A DNA stretch of 64,000 nucleotides from Anaerococcus prevotii DSM 20548 (lineage in GTDB: Bacteria > Bacillota > Clostridia > Tissierellales > Peptoniphilaceae). Positions 1 through 8,476 of this stretch are shown piece after piece. The stretch covers positions 434,001 to 498,000 of the forward strand of contig NC_013171.1 of assembly GCF_000024105.1 (NCBI RefSeq), given 5' to 3'. The notes under the pieces are model-generated. The model searched no databases. It was not told the DNA's origin and saw only the letters and a list, made by a program, of their open reading frames with translations. The position numbers were made by a program, and so were the translations under genes. How positions within the stretch are numbered: the first letter of the stretch is position 1; each line of letters starts with the position of its first letter.

Positions 1-2
1 AA

Positions 3-1208
3 GAAGCTGATGCTATAATCATTGCAGCAGATAAGAAAGTCGAAACAAATAGGTTCGATGGCAAAAGACTTATCCAAAGACCAGTATCTGACGGAATCAG
101 AAAAAGTGATGAACTAATCGAAAAGGCCATCAAGGGCGAAGGAAGAATCTTTACCGCAGAAGAAGGAGCAAGTAAGGGAAGTGATGACGATGGCGAAGGT
201 CAAAGCTTCTGGCAAAAGATTTACGGAGACCTAATGAATGGAATTAGCCACATGCTACCATTTGTAATCGGTGGTGGAATCCTCATGGCAATCTCCTTCC
301 TAGTAGAAAGATTCGCAGGAGATGAATCCCTTGCCTTCACTTTCCTAAATGGTCTTGGAGGGGATGCCTTTAGCTTCCTAATACCAATCCTTGCAGGCTT
401 TATTGCCATGTCAATTGGAGATAGACCAGCCCTAATGCCTGGTATGGTTGCAGGACTTATGGCAAGCCGTGGAGCAGGCTTTATCGGTGGACTAATCGGA
501 GGTTTCCTTGCAGGTTATGTAGTTAATTTACTAAAGAAAGCCTTCAGAAATCTTCCAAAATCAGTCGAAGGCCTAAAGCCAATGCTAATCTATCCAGTAT
601 TTGGTCTTTTAATCGTTGGAGCCTTGATGTTCTTTATCATAGACCCAATATTTACTGGAATCAATACCTTCATTAACAACTGGTTAATGAGCCTATCTGG
701 AGCTAATATGCTTCTTCTAGGAGCAATCCTTGCAGGCATGATGGCAATAGATATGGGTGGTCCTATCAACAAGGCAGCTTACGCCTTCGCAATCGGAGCC
801 TTCACAGATACAGGAATAGGAACCTTTATGGCAGCTGTAATGGTTGGAGGAATGGTTCCACCAATTGCAATAGCAATAGCAACAACATTTTTCAAAGATA
901 AATTTACAGAAGATCAAAAGAAGACTACAATTACCAACTACATCTTGGGTCTAAGCTTTATAACAGAAGGAGCAATTCCTTTCGCAGCTGCGGAACCAAC
1001 TAAGGTAATCCCAGCTAGTGTTATAGGATCAGCTATAGCAGGAGCAATAGTTGGAGGCTTTAACATATCAGCCCCAGCCCCACACGGAGGAATCTTCGTA
1101 TTGCCAGCTATGTCAAGCCTAAGCCAAGCCCTAATCTTTGTAGGATCTGTATTAGTAGGTGCAATAGTTGGTGGTCTAATCTACGGATTTATCAAAAAGA
1201 AAGATTAA
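3..1208 (+). CDS. fruA: PTS fructose transporter subunit IIBC (5' end outside window)
   Basis: The reading frame is open from the window edge, so the N-terminus (IIB start, perhaps IIA) is missing. The first ~25 visible residues carry the typical end of a fructose-type IIB domain (EADAIIIAADKKVE, then RFDGKRLI). A linker rich in Gly/Glu/Asp leads into the IIC membrane domain, which begins near base 234 with HMLPFVIGGG and has about nine hydrophobic segments. IIC hallmarks are the GGPINKAAYAF and APHGGIF motifs. Family knowledge: phosphoenolpyruvate-dependent uptake and phosphorylation of fructose (or mannose/2-O-mannosylglycerate relatives) at the cytoplasmic membrane. It ends at a strong terminator. 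The usual partners fruR/fruK would lie upstream outside the window. The exact sugar cannot be decided here. Confidence 0.93.
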   Translation, partial: EADAIIIAADKKVETNRFDGKRLIQRPVSDGIRKSDELIEKAIKGEGRIFTAEEGASKGSDDDGEGQSFWQKIYGDLMNGISHMLPFVIGGGILMAISFLVERFAGDESLAFTFLNGLGGDAFSFLIPILAGFIAMSIGDRPALMPGMVAGLMASRGAGFIGGLIGGFLAGYVVNLLKKAFRNLPKSVEGLKPMLIYPVFGLLIVGALMFFIIDPIFTGINTFINNWLMSLSGANMLLLGAILAGMMAIDMGGPINKAAYAFAIGAFTDTGIGTFMAAVMVGGMVPPIAIAIATTFFKDKFTEDQKKTTITNYILGLSFITEGAIPFAAAEPTKVIPASVIGSAIAGAIVGGFNISAPAPHGGIFVLPAMSSLSQALIFVGSVLVGAIVGGLIYGFIKKKD

Positions 1209-1225
1209 TAAATATAATCAAAGAA

Positions 1226-1260
1226 AAAAGAAGTTTTCTATTAGAGAAAGCTTCTTTTTT
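1226..1260 (+). terminator. Rho-independent terminator after fruA
   Basis: An inverted repeat (AAGAAGTTTTCT with AGAGAAAGCTTCTT, one G-U pair) is followed by a T run. It sits 18 bases past the stop codon. Confidence 0.85.
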
Positions 1261-1431
1261 AGTGGATATTAATTGAAATTTGAAAGATAATTAAAAAGGA
1301 TAGAAAAAAGAAATATCAATCTTTTATACAAATTAAAGCTATTGTAAAAACTATGTAAAATTTTTTTCTCTATATTCTAATCTAGGTCAATATATCTTAT
1401 AATATATATAAGAACTATTTGGGAGGCTTTT

Positions 1432-2370
1432 ATGAGGAGAAAACTTAAGATTGGTCTTGGTGTCTTTGTAGCTATAATCATAATTCTTTTTGTCGCTTTT
1501 TCTATCTTTATCGGCAAGGCTACCTTTGATGGGATGACTGAAAATGTAAGTAGGGAAGTGACTAATAAGGAGCTTATTTCTTATAAAGAAGATTACGATG
1601 ACTTTGCTGAAGGAAAAGATAGCAAAGAAATTAAGATAAAATCAAGCGAAGATGGACATGAAATTCCTGCTATTTTTATCAAAAATCCTAAAGCTAAGGG
1701 GATTTGTATCATGGTTCACGGTATGGGAGGGACTAAGTATTCTCTCTATCCTCAAGGTCAGATTTTCTATGACTTAGGATTTTCTCTTTTATTCTATGAT
1801 CAGAGAAATTCTGGGGAGAATCTCGCTCCTTACAATACCTATGGGGTCCTTGAATCCTTTGATTGTTTGGATGCGATTGCTTACATAAAAAAGGAATATC
1901 CAGATGAGAAGATTATCCTTTACGGCGAATCCTATGGAGGAGCGACTAGTCTTATTGCTGCTAGTAGGGATAGTTCAAATATTGACTACCTAATCTTAGA
2001 CTGCCCTCTTGGAGATAGTAGAGAAATGGTAGATGATGTTCTAGCGAAAGTCGAAGAAAAGGAGAAGATTCCTCAAAGTTTCATGAGTTTTTTGGGAAAC
2101 TCCTTCCTAAAGATGAAATTAGGGCTTGGCCTAGAAGATATAGACTCTACTAAGTGGGCAAGACAGGCAGATATCTCAAGCCCTGTTCTTGTAATTAATT
2201 CAAAGGCTGATACTATGACCCCTTACCATATGGGTAGGGAGGTATATGAGTCTATAAACTCAAGCAAGAAAGAAATCTATACAGGAGAAGACTTCGGCCA
2301 CTGTGAGTTTTCAAAGATTGATCCCGAAGGCTTTAAGAATCTTATAGGAACTTTCCTAGATAAATATTAA
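1432..2370 (+). CDS. membrane-anchored alpha/beta hydrolase
   Basis: This 312-residue protein has an N-terminal hydrophobic segment (residues ~7-30) that looks like a signal anchor, so the catalytic domain probably faces the outside. Visible alpha/beta hydrolase features are the oxyanion loop HGMGG (~95), the nucleophile elbow GESYGG (~165), a late Asp region (NSKADTMTP) and the catalytic His in FGHCEF near the C-terminus. The family (serine aminopeptidase S33 / YqkD-like) acts on esters or peptides; the substrate is unknown. GGGAGG lies 7 bases before ATG. A TATAAT box at 1398-1403 suggests its own promoter, though no good -35 is visible. It is a single gene between a terminator and the M18 gene. 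Confidence 0.85.
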   Translation: MRRKLKIGLGVFVAIIIILFVAFSIFIGKATFDGMTENVSREVTNKELISYKEDYDDFAEGKDSKEIKIKSSEDGHEIPAIFIKNPKAKGICIMVHGMGGTKYSLYPQGQIFYDLGFSLLFYDQRNSGENLAPYNTYGVLESFDCLDAIAYIKKEYPDEKIILYGESYGGATSLIAASRDSSNIDYLILDCPLGDSREMVDDVLAKVEEKEKIPQSFMSFLGNSFLKMKLGLGLEDIDSTKWARQADISSPVLVINSKADTMTPYHMGREVYESINSSKKEIYTGEDFGHCEFSKIDPEGFKNLIGTFLDKY

Positions 2371-2439
2371 AATCATCACAATCACCAAGCTTATCTTATT
2401 TCAAAATGAAGGAAGGATATTTTTGGGTATGATATAAGT

Positions 2440-3714
2440 ATGAATAGTTTAGAATTTATAAAAGATTTAATAAAATTTATTGATGATAGTCCAGTTTCCT
2501 ATTATGCAGTAGAAAATGCTCGTAAGATTTTAAAGGAAAATGGATACACAGAACTTTTTGAAAATGAAAAGTGGGATATCAAAGCAAAGGGCAAATATTT
2601 TGTAGTTCGTGACGGAACTGCTCTTTTTGCCATAAATCTCGGAGAAGATTTAAGAGATGGTTTTGATATAATTGGTTCCCACACAGAAAGCCCGACTTTT
2701 AAAGTAAAATCCAATCCAGAAATGGCAGAAAATGGATATCTCAAGCTAAATGTTGAAGTGTATGGAGGGATGATTTATTCGACATGGCTTGATAGGACTT
2801 TATCACTTGCGGGAAAAGTTGTATATGAAAAAGAAGGCAAGCTAGTGTCTAGTCTGATAAATATAGATAAAGACCTACTAACAATACCAAATGCTGCAAT
2901 TCATATGAATAGGACTGTAAACAAGGACTTTGCTTACAATCCTCAGGACAATTTGTATCCTATCATTACTACTATAAAAGATAAGGCTCAAAAGGATGGA
3001 TACATTCAAAAAATTATAGGAGAAGAGCTAGGAATTGACCCAAAAGCCATAATAGATTATGATTTGTCCTTGTACGATAGACAAAAAGGAACAATTATAA
3101 ATGACATGTATCAAATAGGTAGGATTGACAACCTTGGATCTGTCCATGCCTCTCTTATGGCCTTTGTAAATTCCGATTCTACAAAGACAAATGCCTTAAT
3201 CTTAAATGATAACGAGGAGATTGGTTCAAGGACAAGGACAGGGGCCTTCTCACCATTTTTAGGAGATTGCCTAAAAAGATTTACCCTTTTAAGTGGGGGA
3301 AATGAGGAAGATTATCAAATAGCAATTGAAAACTCATTTTTGATAAGTGCCGACCAAGCCCACGCAATCCACCCAAACTTCAAAGGATTTTCTGATCCAA
3401 CCAATGAAGTAAGGATGAATGAGGGACTTGTGATAAAAATTGCTGCAAATGGTGCCTATAGTACAAATATTTCTAGCAAGGCAAGAATTATTAAAATTGC
3501 AAGAGACTTAGGATTAAAGCTTCAAACTTTCCACAATAGAAACGACAAACAAGGTGGTTCTACTATTGGTCCTATAGCCTCAGCAAATTTGGGTATAAGA
3601 AGTATAGATGTCGGTGAGCCAATCCTTGCCATGCATTCCATAAGAGAGCTTGGAGGAATAGAGGATCATATGGACGCCTATAAGATTTACAAGAGATTTT
3701 ACGAGGAGGACTAA
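2440..3714 (+). CDS. M18 family aminopeptidase (ApeB/DAP-like)
   Basis: This 424-residue zinc metallopeptidase removes N-terminal acidic or neutral residues from peptides in the cytoplasm. M18 signatures are visible in order: GSHTESPTFKVK (first metal His), RIDNLGSVHA (bridging Asp), NDNEEIGS (catalytic Glu pair), SADQAHAIHPNF, and a C-terminal block ending in MHSIRELGG with the last metal-binding His. Length matches the family. No Shine-Dalgarno lies at the right distance: the AAGGAAGG at ~2409 is over 20 bases away. A TATGAT box (2428-2433) places the expected transcription start exactly on the ATG, so the mRNA may be leaderless. The stop codon abuts the next gene, so the two are probably co-transcribed. 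A second, divergent M18 gene lies at 23162. Confidence 0.93.
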   Translation: MNSLEFIKDLIKFIDDSPVSYYAVENARKILKENGYTELFENEKWDIKAKGKYFVVRDGTALFAINLGEDLRDGFDIIGSHTESPTFKVKSNPEMAENGYLKLNVEVYGGMIYSTWLDRTLSLAGKVVYEKEGKLVSSLINIDKDLLTIPNAAIHMNRTVNKDFAYNPQDNLYPIITTIKDKAQKDGYIQKIIGEELGIDPKAIIDYDLSLYDRQKGTIINDMYQIGRIDNLGSVHASLMAFVNSDSTKTNALILNDNEEIGSRTRTGAFSPFLGDCLKRFTLLSGGNEEDYQIAIENSFLISADQAHAIHPNFKGFSDPTNEVRMNEGLVIKIAANGAYSTNISSKARIIKIARDLGLKLQTFHNRNDKQGGSTIGPIASANLGIRSIDVGEPILAMHSIRELGGIEDHMDAYKIYKRFYEED

Positions 3715-4011
3715 ATGGCAGTAGTAGAAGTATGCCTAATACCAATAGGAACAAAAGAAACATCAGTAAGCAAGTACGTAGCAGAAGCTGAGAAAATCCT
3801 TATGGCAGAAGGGGTAAAATATAAACTAAACCCTATGGGAACAGTAATAGAGGCAGATGCTGACAAGGCGTTAGAAGTTATAAGAAAAATGCAAGAATCT
3901 GTCTTTGACAAGGGGGCAGATAGGGTGTATTCTGTCATCAAAATGGACGATAGAAGAGATAAGAAGGCTTCTATGGAGCAAAAAATCAAGTCAGTAGAGG
4001 ATAAACTATAA
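3715..4011 (+). CDS. MTH1187 family thiamine-binding protein
   Basis: A 98-residue protein of the MTH1187/YkoF-like (former DUF77) family, with characteristic MAVVEVCLIPIGT start, SKYVAEAEKIL helix and NPMGTVIEAD strand. Solved relatives are ferredoxin-like folds that bind thiamine or related ligands, often near thiamine salvage transporters. Here the start codon directly follows the stop of the M18 gene, with an AGGAGG inside the end of that gene, so it is translationally linked to the peptidase. A terminator follows, separating it from the ABC importer. The thiamine role is family knowledge; nothing in this sequence proves the ligand. A thiamine pyrophosphokinase gene lies elsewhere in the window (32163). 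Confidence 0.85.
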   Translation: MAVVEVCLIPIGTKETSVSKYVAEAEKILMAEGVKYKLNPMGTVIEADADKALEVIRKMQESVFDKGADRVYSVIKMDDRRDKKASMEQKIKSVEDKL

Positions 4012-4012
4012 A

Positions 4013-4044
4013 GGAGTGGGCCTATAGCGGTCCATTCTTTTTTT
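4013..4044 (+). terminator. terminator after the thiamine-binding gene
   Basis: A short GC stem (AGTGGGCC with GGTCCATT, with G-U pairing) is followed by seven T residues. Confidence 0.65.
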
Positions 4045-4054
4045 GGAAAAAATC

Positions 4055-4083
4055 TTGTTAGAAAATTAACTATTTGTTACAAT
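4055..4083 (+). promoter_or_regulatory. sigma-A promoter of the ABC importer operon
   Basis: TTGTTA at 4055-4060, a 17-base spacer and TACAAT at 4078-4083. The predicted start near 4090 gives a leader of about 150 bases before the SBP gene. Confidence 0.7.
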
Positions 4084-4095
4084 AGTAGTAAATAA

Positions 4096-4241
4096 TGTTG
4101 GATAGGTGCTGGTAAAATTTTTCTAATTAAATGTACAATTCTAGGTGGAAATTATAGCTTTAGATCGATAAATTTTACTTAGATTAGCTCATATGATTAT
4201 AAAGAGGGCTTTGCCAACACAGTAAAATTCTAGGAGGAATT
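4096..4241 (+). promoter_or_regulatory. long structured 5' leader with alternative pairings
   Basis: Within the untranslated leader, TGTTGG (4096-4101) can pair with CCAACA (4214-4219). Nested inside, GTAAAATTT (4112-4120) can pair with AAATTTTAC (4170-4178). A second GTAAAATT at 4222-4229, next to the AGGAGG ribosome-binding site (4232-4237), can pair with the same AATTTTAC. This gives two mutually exclusive stems, one of them touching the ribosome-binding site. A near-duplicate AATTCTAGG-GGA block occurs at 4138 and 4227. I do not recognise a known riboswitch class. Confidence 0.45.
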
Positions 4242-5753
4242 ATGAAAAAGAGAAACATATTCGTAAGCCTTGCCCTAGCAGGTCTACTGCTAACTTCTTG
4301 CGGCAATCAGGATAAGAAGGAAAATACCAAAACTAGCGATGCGCCACTTAAGGTAGCCATGTATACTGAAATCGATTCGCTCGATCCTTTCAATGCTACA
4401 GCAGGAGATACCAAGACAATCATGGATCAAGTATTTGATGGACTCTTCGATGTGGATGAAGATGGAAATCTAGTTCCTGACCTTTGTGAATCTTACGAGA
4501 TAAGTGAAGATGGCCTTACTTATGATTTCAAATTAAAAGAAGGGGTCAAATTCCACAATGATAAGGACTTTACTGCAGATGATGTCTACTACACTTATGA
4601 TATCCTAGCAGGACTAACAAGTGGAGAGCCAAAGTCTTCTAAGTTTGCCCAAATAGAATCAATGGAAGTAGCCTCTCCTACAGAAATTAAAATCAAATTA
4701 AAGGAAAAATCTAATTCCTTTATCTATCTAAATACTCAACCAATAGTTCAAAAAGACTATGAAGACAATCAGACAAAGCCAATAGGAACTGGTCCTTTCG
4801 AGTTTGTTTCCTACACACCAGGTGAGGGCATGAAGCTAAAAAGATTTGACGACTATCACAGAAAAGACCATATTGCGAAGTTTGCTGACGTAGAGATTCT
4901 AAGAATTGCCGACAGACAAACCCTAATCATGGCCCTAAACAACAAGGACGTTGACCTTGCTACAGGACTTACTAATGATGAGCTAAGCCAAATAGAAGAA
5001 ACTTGCGATATCCATTCCTTCCCACAAAACTTAGTTCAAGTCCTAGGTCTTAATAACGATGTTAAGCCTTTCGATGATATGAAGGTAAGACAAGCTATTG
5101 CTTACGCAATCGATAAGGATGAAATCATAAACACAGCGGCAGGTGGCAGGGCAAGTAAGCTAGTATCAAACTTCTCCCCAGCCCTTAAAGAATATTACAA
5201 TGATATGGAAGAAAAATACCCTTACAATCCGGAAAAGGCCAAGGAACTTTTAAAAGAAGCAGGCCTTGAGGACGGATTTTCTGTAAAACTAACTGTGCCA
5301 AGTGATTACAAATATCATATGGACACAGCAGAGCTAATCCAAGCCCAACTAGGTAAGGTAGGAATTGATGTAACACTTGATCCAATCGAGTTTTCTACTT
5401 GGCTAAGCAAGGTATACAAGGATAAGGACTATGAGGCTACAGTTTCAGGCTTTGTAGGTTATGTTGATCCAATCAGAGTAATCGATAGATATGTATCAAC
5501 TAATGACAAAAACTTCATCAACTACAAGTCAGAAGGTTATGACGAGGCTATAAAGGCAGCCCAAAGTGCAGATAATAAGGAAGATATAATCCAAAATGTA
5601 AAAGATGCCCAAGAATTTATGGCAGAAGATGCAGGATCAGTCTTCCTAACAGACCCTGACAACAACCAAGCCCTAAACAAGGACCTCACAGGACTTAAGT
5701 CCTATCCAGTACAAAAGATAAATCTAGAGGATATAGAAAAGAAAAATGACTAA
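4242..5753 (+). CDS. ABC transporter substrate-binding lipoprotein, family 5 (peptide/nickel type)
   Basis: A 503-residue extracytoplasmic solute receptor. The N-terminus is a lipoprotein signal with lipobox LLTSC, so Cys20 should be lipidated and the protein tethered outside the membrane. The mature part shows SBP_bac_5 features: LDPFNATAGDT, LVPDLCESYEISEDGLTYDF, the FHNDKDFTADDV block and YNPEKAKELLKEAGL. Family 5 receptors bind oligopeptides, dipeptides, nickel or other small ligands; sequence alone does not settle which. It is the first gene of a tightly packed operon (SBP, two permeases, two ATPases) and its stop overlaps the next gene by 8 bases. AGGAGG sits 4 bases before ATG. Translation may be affected by the unusual leader described separately. 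Confidence 0.92.
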   Translation: MKKRNIFVSLALAGLLLTSCGNQDKKENTKTSDAPLKVAMYTEIDSLDPFNATAGDTKTIMDQVFDGLFDVDEDGNLVPDLCESYEISEDGLTYDFKLKEGVKFHNDKDFTADDVYYTYDILAGLTSGEPKSSKFAQIESMEVASPTEIKIKLKEKSNSFIYLNTQPIVQKDYEDNQTKPIGTGPFEFVSYTPGEGMKLKRFDDYHRKDHIAKFADVEILRIADRQTLIMALNNKDVDLATGLTNDELSQIEETCDIHSFPQNLVQVLGLNNDVKPFDDMKVRQAIAYAIDKDEIINTAAGGRASKLVSNFSPALKEYYNDMEEKYPYNPEKAKELLKEAGLEDGFSVKLTVPSDYKYHMDTAELIQAQLGKVGIDVTLDPIEFSTWLSKVYKDKDYEATVSGFVGYVDPIRVIDRYVSTNDKNFINYKSEGYDEAIKAAQSADNKEDIIQNVKDAQEFMAEDAGSVFLTDPDNNQALNKDLTGLKSYPVQKINLEDIEKKND

Positions 5754-6693
5754 AGCAATTGTAAAAAAGCTCTTGTCTATAATATTGACTTTGTTCTTTG
5801 TATCTGTCCTAATATTTCTAGTATTTCAAATAATTCCAGGTAATCCTGCCGAAATAATACTAGGGACAGAGGCAGATCCAGCCCAAATAAAGGCTCTCGA
5901 AAGGGAGCTTGGGCTTGATAAGTCAATGTTTCAAAGATATATATCTTGGATAGGAGGGCTTTTGAGATTAGATATGGGAGAAAGCCTTAAATATAGGATG
6001 CCTGTAAGCACACTCTTTCTAAGAAAGCTACCAGTAACCCTAACCTTAACCCTTTACTCCCTAATCCTATCTATAATAATAGCAATCCCACTTTCAATTC
6101 AAATCACCTTGAAGTCTGATAAGTGGTATTCATCAATCATAACGGCCATAACCCAGCTTGGTATTTCTATACCTTCATTTTGGTTGGCCTTTTTGCTAAT
6201 TTATGTATTTGCAGTTAAGCTTGATATATTCGATACCCTTTCCTACAATGCCATGGCGGGAGGATTCTTACAAAGACTTAAGAGCTTCTTTCTTCCTTCC
6301 CTTGCCATAGCCATACCTAATATTTCTACCATAATTAGGTATATGCAGGCCGCAATCTTAGATGAAATCAACAAGGACTATGTAAGGACAGCGAGGATGA
6401 AGGGGATGACCCTTAAGGAAATCTTATACAAACACGTCCTAAAAAACGCCCTAATTCCTGTAATTACAGTAATAGGAATGAGTCTTACATCAAGTGTTGG
6501 AGGCTCTTTAATTATAGAAAATGTTTTCGCCCTACCGGGGATTGGCTCTTTGATAGTAGCATCTATCTCATCGAGAGACTTTCCTTTGATCCAGTCAGTT
6601 GTAATAGCTGTGGCCTTCTTGGTAATTTTCATAAATTTCATCATAGACATAGCCTACGGCCTAATTGACCCAAGAATAAGAGGTGGAAAATGA
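5746..6693 (+). CDS. ABC transporter permease (DppB/OppB-like)
   Basis: A 315-residue inner-membrane permease with about six transmembrane helices. The N-terminal helix and the PGNPAEIILG block are typical of DppB/OppB, as is the EAA loop around residues 215-240 (DYVRTARMKGMTLKEILYKH), which docks on the ATPase subunits. The C-terminus IDPRIRGG is also characteristic. The start overlaps the receptor gene by 8 bases and the end overlaps the next permease gene by ATGA, so translation is coupled. It forms the heterodimeric pore with the product of the next gene. Confidence in the subfamily is high; the substrate is unknown. Confidence 0.93.
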   Translation: MTKAIVKKLLSIILTLFFVSVLIFLVFQIIPGNPAEIILGTEADPAQIKALERELGLDKSMFQRYISWIGGLLRLDMGESLKYRMPVSTLFLRKLPVTLTLTLYSLILSIIIAIPLSIQITLKSDKWYSSIITAITQLGISIPSFWLAFLLIYVFAVKLDIFDTLSYNAMAGGFLQRLKSFFLPSLAIAIPNISTIIRYMQAAILDEINKDYVRTARMKGMTLKEILYKHVLKNALIPVITVIGMSLTSSVGGSLIIENVFALPGIGSLIVASISSRDFPLIQSVVIAVAFLVIFINFIIDIAYGLIDPRIRGGK

Positions 6694-7508
6694 TAAAGAA
6701 TAACAAAATAGCAATTAATATAGGAAAATTTATCATAGGCTTCTATTTTATAGTCTTTCTTGTATCCATATTTTGGACTCCCTATAATCCAAATGCTATC
6801 GAGACTAGCCAGAAACTTTTATCTCCAAGCCTCGCCCATCCCTTTGGGACTGATAATATGGGCAGAGATATCCTATCAAGACTTATGGAAGGAAGTAAGT
6901 ACGCCATAGTTCTTTCCTTTGGGACGGTAGGCCTTGCCCTAATCTTAGGTTCTATTATAGGAGCTTGTGCAGGTTATTTTGGAGGAAGGGTTGACGAGAT
7001 CCTCATGCGTTTTATAGATTCCCTTATGGCCTTTCCGGGAATACTTTTTGCCATGATGCTGGTATCTGTCTTTGGTTCAGGCCTAATTAATACAATTTTT
7101 GCTATAGGAATCATGTCTATTCCTTATTTTGCAAGAGTTGTAAGAAGTGGATTCCTCCAAGTTAAAAACGCCCAGTTCGTAAAATCAGCTGTAGTAAAGG
7201 GAGCAGGACCTGTTTATATAGCGATAAATCATATCATGCCTAATATCAAAAACCAAGTCATGGTTGCCATAGTCCTTTCTATCTCCCAAGCCATCCTTGC
7301 AGAAAGTGGCTTATCCTACCTAGGTCTTGGAGTTAGGCCACCAGATCCTTCTTGGGGAAGGATGCTAAAGGAGAGTCAAATTTACTTTAACCAGGCCCCT
7401 TATTATTTTATAGCGACAGGAATTTGTCTAAGCCTCTTGGTTTTAGGCTTTACCCTCTATGGAGAGAAGTTTAGAAATGAAAGATTAAAGGAGAAGGCAG
7501 GAAGATGA
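6690..7508 (+). CDS. ABC transporter permease (DppC/OppC-like)
   Basis: A 272-residue permease, partner of the preceding DppB-like subunit. After one N-terminal helix it shows the DppC signature HPFGTDNMGRDILSRLMEG, then an EAA loop (QFVKSAVVKGAGPVYIAINH) around residue 165, and the SYLGLGVRPPDPSWGRML block before the last helix. Length is slightly short for the family but complete. It overlaps both neighbours by four bases (ATGA), giving a strictly coupled gene order B-C-D-F. Confidence 0.93.
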   Translation: MIKNNKIAINIGKFIIGFYFIVFLVSIFWTPYNPNAIETSQKLLSPSLAHPFGTDNMGRDILSRLMEGSKYAIVLSFGTVGLALILGSIIGACAGYFGGRVDEILMRFIDSLMAFPGILFAMMLVSVFGSGLINTIFAIGIMSIPYFARVVRSGFLQVKNAQFVKSAVVKGAGPVYIAINHIMPNIKNQVMVAIVLSISQAILAESGLSYLGLGVRPPDPSWGRMLKESQIYFNQAPYYFIATGICLSLLVLGFTLYGEKFRNERLKEKAGR

Positions 7509-8476
7509 AATTATTAGAAGTAAAAGACCTTACGGTAGCCTTCCCCACAGAAAATGGGGATAAGAACGCAGTAAATCACCTATCCTTTGATCTACATGAA
7601 AATGACTTCGTGGGTCTTGTAGGAGAAAGTGGCTGCGGCAAGACCGTAGCTACCCAAACCATCCTAGGGATCCAGCCCCAAGCGGCAATCGTTAAGTCAG
7701 GCTCAGTTAAGCTAAGGGACATAGAAGTTTTGGGCCTAAGTGATAAAGAGTGGAAGAAGTACAGATCACGTAATATAGCCACAGTCTTTCAAGAACCTGG
7801 CTCTGCCCTAAATCCCTTGATGAAGGTTGGTAAGCAAATCGAAGAAGTCTTAAAAATCCACTATGATTTTGATAAGGAAAAAAGAAAGAAACTTGTCCTA
7901 GAAACTATGGAAAAATGTGGGCTTAAAGATGTAGAAAGCCTCTATAATAAGTATCCCCACGAGCTTTCTGGAGGAATGCAACAAAGGATAATAATAGCTA
8001 TGAGCCTTATAGCAAATCCCAATGTTCTTATAGCAGATGAGCCGACTACAGCCCTTGATGCCAAGGTCCAAGCCCAGATTATAGATCTCTTTAAAGAAAT
8101 TTCTATGATTTACAAGGGAGCTATAGTTTTTATTAGCCATGACCTTAACTTAATAGAGCGAATCTCAAAGACTGTTATGATAATGTATGCGGGAAGGATT
8201 GTCGAAAGAGGGAAGACAAGCGATGTAGTAGCAAATCCCCTCCATCCTTATACGAAAGCCCTCCTAAAGGCTGTGCCAAACTTTAGAAAAAGAGGAGAGA
8301 AGCTATACAATATCAAAGGCCATGTGCCTGACCTAAAAAACAGGCCTAACACAGGTTGTCCTTTCGCCGACAGATGTGACCATGTTATGGATATATGTAG
8401 GGAAAGCTTCCCAGAAACTACGAGAGAGAAGGACCGCGAGGTAAACTGCCATCTCTATGGAGGAAATAATGGATGA
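7505..8476 (+). CDS. ABC transporter ATP-binding protein (DppD/OppD-like)
   Basis: A 323-residue cytoplasmic ATPase. Walker A GESGCGKT (~40), Q-loop VFQEPGSALNP, signature LSGGMQQR (~155), Walker B VLIADEPTTALD (~175) and switch His in FISHDL are all present. The C-terminal extension has the oligopeptide-transporter domain with HPYTKALLKAVP and the cysteine cluster GCPFADRC...C, which in some relatives carries a metal or iron-sulfur centre. It pairs with the next gene's product to power the importer. The start overlaps the permease stop by ATGA. Confidence 0.94.
   Translation: MKLLEVKDLTVAFPTENGDKNAVNHLSFDLHENDFVGLVGESGCGKTVATQTILGIQPQAAIVKSGSVKLRDIEVLGLSDKEWKKYRSRNIATVFQEPGSALNPLMKVGKQIEEVLKIHYDFDKEKRKKLVLETMEKCGLKDVESLYNKYPHELSGGMQQRIIIAMSLIANPNVLIADEPTTALDAKVQAQIIDLFKEISMIYKGAIVFISHDLNLIERISKTVMIMYAGRIVERGKTSDVVANPLHPYTKALLKAVPNFRKRGEKLYNIKGHVPDLKNRPNTGCPFADRCDHVMDICRESFPETTREKDREVNCHLYGGNNG

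Noticed and set aside
4096-4241. Known riboswitch (lysine, NiCo, T-box) in the importer leader
   Set aside because: None of the conserved cores of these classes could be found, so only an unclassified structured leader is claimed.
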